From Cryomorphaceae bacterium (GTDB taxonomy: Bacteria > Bacteroidota > Bacteroidia > Flavobacteriales > Schleiferiaceae), in NCBI GenBank assembly GCA_949547975.1, contig CATITW010000165.1:1-10543 (forward strand): 10,543 nucleotides of DNA, read 5' to 3'. The translations under genes and the position numbers were made by a program. This document shows, piece by piece, positions 7,672 to 10,543 of this stretch. The notes under the pieces are model-generated. The model worked only from the letters and a program-made list of their open reading frames with translations. It was not told the origin of the DNA and did no database searches. Every line of letters starts with the position of its first letter. Position 1 is the first letter of the stretch.

Positions 7672-7758
7672 ATGCAAAAGCAGTACAACCATAACGCAAT
7701 GATCAATAACCGCATGAATATGTGGAAGGGTTGCTATTATACTACTGTGAAGGCTTAA
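7672..7758 (+). CDS. Putative leader peptide of a transcription attenuator (28 codons, or 19 from an internal ATG)
   Basis: A 28-codon ORF, rich in Asn (five) and Met (four), ends in MNMWKGCYYTTVKA and a TAA stop at 7756-7758. Its last codons (ACT GTG AAG GCT) contain the antiterminator strand TGTGAAGGC. A terminator follows 28 bases after the stop, and the hotdog gene begins just beyond that. Candidate control codons are Trp18 (7723-7725), Cys21 (7732-7734) and Tyr22-Tyr23 (7735-7740). A ribosome stalled at Trp would leave the antiterminator strand exposed. A ribosome reaching the stop codon would cover it. An internal ATG at 7699 gives a 19-residue form starting MINNRMNMW, with about 25 bases of 5' leader. 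The peptide itself need have no function. I do not recognise a named leader family, so the sensed amino acid is not settled. Confidence 0.6.
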   Translation: MQKQYNHNAMINNRMNMWKGCYYTTVKA

Positions 7759-7800
7759 ACGAAAGATAGACAACCAAAAAATATACAAAGCGCCTTCACA
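7746..7800 (+). promoter_or_regulatory. Antiterminator hairpin of the attenuator
   Basis: TGTGAAGGC (7746-7754), at the end of the leader ORF, is perfectly complementary over nine bases to GCCTTCACA (7792-7800). The second strand is also most of the 5' arm of the terminator (7787-7799), so the two hairpins cannot coexist. The strand 7746-7754 resembles the terminator's 3' arm GTGAGGGCGC, as expected when two segments compete for one partner. A weaker alternative pairing, GCAGTA (7680-7685) with TACTGT (7743-7748), plus CAACC (7686-7690) with GGTTG (7729-7733), could act as the early pause hairpin that sequesters the antiterminator strand. Confidence 0.6.
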
Positions 7801-7821
7801 CTATGTGAGGGCGCTTTTTTT
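7787..7821 (+). terminator. Strong intrinsic terminator (attenuator) just before the hotdog gene
   Basis: AAAGCGCCTTCAC (7787-7799) pairs with GTGAGGGCGCTTT (7805-7817) across a five-base loop ACTAT. That gives 13 pairs including one G-T, followed by a T tract to 7821. It lies wholly inside the 5' leader of the hotdog gene, whose ATG is at 7832, so any transcript of that gene must pass through it. This marks it as a regulated terminator rather than an end-of-gene terminator. Confidence 0.88.
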
Positions 7822-7831
7822 ATACCTCAAC

Positions 7832-8206
7832 ATGAAAAATTTCTTTACCACCGTACGCAAAGCAGGCCCGTTACGCACTAGATATGAAGTAGGTATTGAC
7901 AGGGACATGGTCGATGCTCAGGGTGAACTTACACTCTGGAAGCTCATGGATACGATGAACGAGATCAAGTCGAATCGTATACAAGCGCTTAAGCTGAACG
8001 AGCGCTACAGTGAGGCGATCAAGAACATCGACCTTAAGTTGTACGAAAATGCCTCGCTCGGTGATGCACTATTGATCGAAAGCAGTTTTGCCGCAAAGGG
8101 TAAAAAGGAAATTGATCTCAAAGTTTATGTAAGCAAACGTGAAAAGGGGAAGCCCGCTCGACGTGTTTGTAAAGCCGTATACACCTTAGCCGTAAAAGCC
8201 AATTAA
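7832..8206 (+). CDS. Hotdog-fold acyl-CoA thioesterase-like protein
   Basis: The 124-residue cytosolic protein fits the single-hotdog length. Residues 18-50 (YEVGIDRDMVDAQGELTLWK, then LMDTMNEI) look like the first strand, the N-x-x-G turn and the central helix of acyl-CoA thioesterases, with Asp40 at the usual acidic position. The Gly-Gly commonly found in that helix (GGxLLxxMD) is replaced by Thr-Leu. Residues 66-122 form four predicted strands: IDLKLYENASLGDALLIESS, GKKEIDLKVYVSKR and RRVCKAVYTLAV, with the typical S-x-G-D turn (75-78). A thioester substrate is likely but its identity is unknown, and catalytic activity is uncertain given the altered helix. The ATG at 7832 (MKNFFTTVRK) is preferred over an upstream GTG at 7805 that lies inside the terminator hairpin. 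The gene is preceded by an attenuator-like leader and followed by a terminator, so it appears to be a single-gene unit. Confidence 0.7.
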   Translation: MKNFFTTVRKAGPLRTRYEVGIDRDMVDAQGELTLWKLMDTMNEIKSNRIQALKLNERYSEAIKNIDLKLYENASLGDALLIESSFAAKGKKEIDLKVYVSKREKGKPARRVCKAVYTLAVKAN

Positions 8207-8268
8207 CCAAAGCCACCCGCAACGACGTGTTGATTTTGAGTGTTTGTTGTTGTTAGCGATACCCGTTG

Positions 8269-8303
8269 CAGGTGAAACCTGGAGTTCTGTACCCCTGAAC
8301 TTC
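8269..8303 (+). other. Two small hairpins upstream of the convergent terminator
   Basis: CAGGT (8269-8273) pairs with ACCTG (8277-8281) around a GAA loop. GGAGTTC (8281-8287) pairs with GAACTTC (8297-8303), with one G-T pair, around a nine-base loop. The two share base 8281, so they compete slightly or stack. They directly precede the terminator. They may be part of the 3' untranslated region of the hotdog mRNA or of a short RNA; no promoter is convincing. Confidence 0.3.
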
Positions 8304-8342
8304 AAAAAAGCCCAGTCCCTCTAACGAAGAACTGGGCTTTTT
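8304..8342. terminator. Bidirectional intrinsic terminator between the hotdog gene and valS
   Basis: AAAAAGCCCAGT (8305-8316) and ACTGGGCTTTTT (8331-8342) form a perfect 12-pair stem with a 14-base loop. It is flanked by an A tract on the left and a T tract on the right, so it can stop transcription in either direction. It lies between the convergent stop codons at 8206 (+) and 8363 (-). Confidence 0.88.
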
Positions 8343-8362
8343 AATAGATATAAATCCCGCTG

Positions 8363-10543
8363 TTAGCCTTGCTTCAAGGCGACTAGACGTTCTTGTATGA
8401 TTTCAATCTTACTCTGTGCGTCTGCTGCTTTTTTACGTTCGGAAGCCACCACCGCATCGGGTGCATTACTCACAAAACGCTCATTGCTGAGTTTCTTTTG
8501 AACCGATTTCAAGAAGCCTTCATTGTACGAAAGTTCCTCTTCAAGCTTCGCAATCTCCTCTTCCACATTTACGAATGCATCTGCAGGAATGGTGAAGTTG
8601 ATACCGCCAGCAACAAAGCTAAATGCGGATTTATCGATGGCATCCACCTCTACAATCGCTTCCACATTGGCCAATTTCTTGATCAATGCATCAAAACCAG
8701 CATTGTGCGTCGTCCCTTTCTCAATTTCTACGCTCAAGACCTCTTTCGGGGCAATGCCGTTCTCGTTGCGAACCGTGCGTATGCCTCCGACTACTGCGGC
8801 GAACTGAGTGAATTGGTCCAAAATAGTCTGGTCTTCAATCTGCTTCGTCGGCCAAGCAGCAAAGTTTATGGTCTCCCCTTCTTTGCGCTCCGCCAAGTTT
8901 TGCCACAACTCTTCAGTGATAAATGGCATGAACGGATGCATGATCTCTAACAGCGTATTGAAAATCTCTTTGGTCGCACCGAGCGCTTCTGACGAAATCT
9001 GCTCGCCCTTCAGCGGCTTCACCATCTCCAAGTACCAGGAACAGAAATCATCCCAAACCAGCTTGTAGGTGGTCATCAGCGCCTCAGACAGACGGTATTT
9101 CTCGAAACTCACATTGAGTTCAAGCAACGCTTCACCGATACGATTGGTCATCCAATCCACGCTGAGCTTTTCTGAAGCACTCATCGCCTCTTGTTTCGGT
9201 TCCCACATACCTACCAGACGGAAGGCGTTCCAAACCTTATTCGCGAAGAAGGAGCCTTGAGAACACAAATCCTCATCAAACAGAAGATCATTCCCCGCAG
9301 GTGCAGTCATTAGCATTCCCACGCGAACCCCATCGGCACCGTACTTTTCGATCAAATCTAACGGATCCGGACTATTGCCGAGTGACTTGGACATCTTACG
9401 ACGCTTCTTGTCACGGACCATACCGGTAAAGTATACATCCTTAAATGGACGCTTTCCTTTAAACTCATACCCTGCCATAATCATACGTGCCACCCAGAAG
9501 AAGATGATGTCCTGTCCCGTAACTAACGTATTGGTCGGATAGAAATAGTCCTCTTCTTCCTTGTTGCCAGCGAACACACTGTACGGCCACAACCATGAGC
9601 TGAACCACGTATCCATCACATCTTCGTCCTGACGCACATCTTCTGTACCCAAGGCTGCAATGGCTTCTTCACGTGTTTTACAAACCGTTACATTGCCCGC
9701 GTTATCGTACCAAGCAGGAATGCGATGTCCCCACCAGAGCTGACGCGATACACACCAATCTTTGATGTTTTCCATCCAATACAGGTAAGTTTTTTCCGCG
9801 TGTGGCGGATGCAAGGTGATGTCTTTCTCCTTCACTCCATCTATTGCTGGCTGTGCCAATTCTGACATCTTCAAAAACCATTGCATCGAAAGCTTCGGCT
9901 CGATCACTGCATCTGTACGTTCACTACGACCTACTTTGTTGCGCAAATCCTTGGTCTCTACCAGTAAGCCTGCTTCTTCTAATGCTTTGGCTACTTTTTT
10001 ACGTGCATCGAACCTATCCAAACCTTGGAATTCACCTCCGTACTCGTTCAGCACAGCGTGGTCGTCAAAAATATCGATCACCTCAAGCTCGTATTTTTCA
10101 CCGAGCATATTGTCGTTCTGATCGTGCGCTGGAGTGACTTTTAATGCACCCGTACCGAACTCTATATCTACGTAATCGTCTGCAATAATGGGAACAGCGC
10201 GTCCTACCAACGGCACGATCACTTTCTTTCCGTGCAAATGTTTGTAACGATCATCTTCTGGATTCACACAAACTGCTGTATCCCCAAAAATGGTTTCAGG
10301 ACGTGTGGTCGCCACCTGTAAGGACTCTTCACTTCCCTCCACTTGGTAGATCATGTAATAGAGTCGGCTGTTTTCTTCTTTGTGAATTACTTCCTCGTCG
10401 GACACAGCTGTTTGGGCCACTGGGTCCCAATTCACCATGCGTAAACCGCGGTAAATCATGCCCTTTTCGTGCAAGTCGATGAACACATCGATCACCTGCT
10501 CAGAGCGTTTGTCATCCAAGGTAAATGCCGTGCGGTCCCAGTC
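8363..10543 (-). CDS. valS: Valyl-tRNA synthetase (5' partial)
   Basis: The frame is open to the right edge (first codons Asp-Trp-Asp-Arg), leaving 726 residues of a class Ia synthetase that usually has about 870-950; the Rossmann-fold start and HIGH motif are missing. The enzyme charges tRNA-Val and edits mischarged threonine. Numbered from the edge: GMIYRGLRMVNWDPVAQTAV (28-47), the CP1 editing domain with ATTRPET (78-84) and GTGALKVTPAHD (130-141), the re-entry into the catalytic core WCVSRQLWWGHRIPAW (263-278), DTWFSSWLWP (311-320) and KMSKS (383-387, bases 9397-9383). A helical anticodon-binding domain follows. Residues about 658-726 form the charged antiparallel coiled-coil arm typical of ValRS (VEEEIAKLEEEL, then ERKKAADAQSKIEIIQERL). 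At about 205-226 the sequence GRSERTDAVIEPKLSMQWFL lacks the cysteines that bind zinc in some other ValRS. A TTG at 10519 is internal, not a start. No frameshift is seen. Confidence 0.96.
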   Translation of the reverse strand, partial: DWDRTAFTLDDKRSEQVIDVFIDLHEKGMIYRGLRMVNWDPVAQTAVSDEEVIHKEENSRLYYMIYQVEGSEESLQVATTRPETIFGDTAVCVNPEDDRYKHLHGKKVIVPLVGRAVPIIADDYVDIEFGTGALKVTPAHDQNDNMLGEKYELEVIDIFDDHAVLNEYGGEFQGLDRFDARKKVAKALEEAGLLVETKDLRNKVGRSERTDAVIEPKLSMQWFLKMSELAQPAIDGVKEKDITLHPPHAEKTYLYWMENIKDWCVSRQLWWGHRIPAWYDNAGNVTVCKTREEAIAALGTEDVRQDEDVMDTWFSSWLWPYSVFAGNKEEEDYFYPTNTLVTGQDIIFFWVARMIMAGYEFKGKRPFKDVYFTGMVRDKKRRKMSKSLGNSPDPLDLIEKYGADGVRVGMLMTAPAGNDLLFDEDLCSQGSFFANKVWNAFRLVGMWEPKQEAMSASEKLSVDWMTNRIGEALLELNVSFEKYRLSEALMTTYKLVWDDFCSWYLEMVKPLKGEQISSEALGATKEIFNTLLEIMHPFMPFITEELWQNLAERKEGETINFAAWPTKQIEDQTILDQFTQFAAVVGGIRTVRNENGIAPKEVLSVEIEKGTTHNAGFDALIKKLANVEAIVEVDAIDKSAFSFVAGGINFTIPADAFVNVEEEIAKLEEELSYNEGFLKSVQKKLSNERFVSNAPDAVVASERKKAADAQSKIEIIQERLVALKQG

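Noticed and set aside
7805..7831. GTG start for the hotdog protein, nine codons upstream of the ATG.
   Set aside because: It lies in the 3' arm of the terminator hairpin and would add residues from the T tract. The ATG at 7832 gives a normal hotdog length and N-terminus.
8255..8303. Small hairpins that at first suggested tRNA arms.
   Set aside because: There is no GGTTCRANYCC T-arm, no acceptor stem and no CCA region; the hairpins do not assemble into a cloverleaf.
8393..8950. A 185-residue plus-strand ORF opposite valS, and several shorter ones.
   Set aside because: They are antisense to a gene with clear conserved motifs throughout, have no family resemblance or promoter, and their composition is that of a reversed coding strand.
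1..10543. Defence island, prophage, transposon or CRISPR content.
   Set aside because: No integrase, transposase, direct repeat array, terminal inverted repeats or defence-type domains are visible. All long frames have ordinary metabolic, envelope or housekeeping matches.

Overview
The window looks like a chromosomal segment of a Bacteroidota bacterium, probably a marine or aquatic member of Flavobacteriales. Four signs point that way. The first gene ends in a type IX secretion sorting domain (IYPNPSKG and SPGSYIF motifs). There is a three-domain fused IcmF mutase of the type common in this phylum. No Shine-Dalgarno sequences are visible. The recognisable promoter elements are Bacteroidota -7 boxes (TAnnTTTG). 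I see no phage genes, insertion sequences, CRISPR array, rRNA or tRNA; most of the segment is ordinary core genome.

Layout. Positions 2-1174 (+): C-terminal part of a secreted protein, probably an M1-like peptidase, entering from the left edge. 1272-1535 (+): an 87-residue protein resembling only the dimerisation/phosphoacceptor helices of a histidine kinase. 1545-2309 (-): exonuclease III / AP endonuclease, translationally coupled by a TAATG overlap to the fused isobutyryl-CoA mutase IcmF (2309-5671, -). A compact 85-bp divergent promoter region with one perfect -7 box on each strand separates icmF from an O-antigen ligase/polymerase-like membrane protein with a TPR-like tail (5757-7610, +). 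7635-7831 (+): a leader region with a promoter, a 28-codon peptide, a 9-bp antiterminator and a strong terminator. 7832-8206 (+): a small hotdog-fold thioesterase-like gene whose start codon lies only ten bases past the terminator. 8304-8342: a symmetric terminator serving this gene and the convergent valyl-tRNA synthetase gene (8363 to the right edge, -), which is cut at its 5' end.

Most interesting part. Positions 7635-7831 have the full architecture of a ribosome-mediated transcription attenuator. A nine-base segment at the end of the leader ORF (TGTGAAGGC, 7746-7754) is perfectly complementary to the 5' arm of the terminator (GCCTTCACA, 7792-7800), so the two hairpins are mutually exclusive. 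The gene controlled appears to be a hotdog thioesterase-like protein rather than an amino-acid biosynthesis operon, which is unexpected. The leader peptide has one Trp, one Cys and a Tyr-Tyr pair just ahead of the switch. Second in interest is the lone histidine-kinase-like phosphoacceptor protein with no ATPase domain beside it.

Metabolic reading. The mutase should interconvert isobutyryl-CoA and butyryl-CoA (branched-chain acyl-CoA metabolism) with adenosylcobalamin and carry its own G-protein chaperone. The active-site residues are those of isobutyryl-CoA mutase, not methylmalonyl-CoA mutase. Its operon partner xth is a base-excision-repair enzyme with no obvious functional link. No stretch longer than 300 bases lacks a gene.
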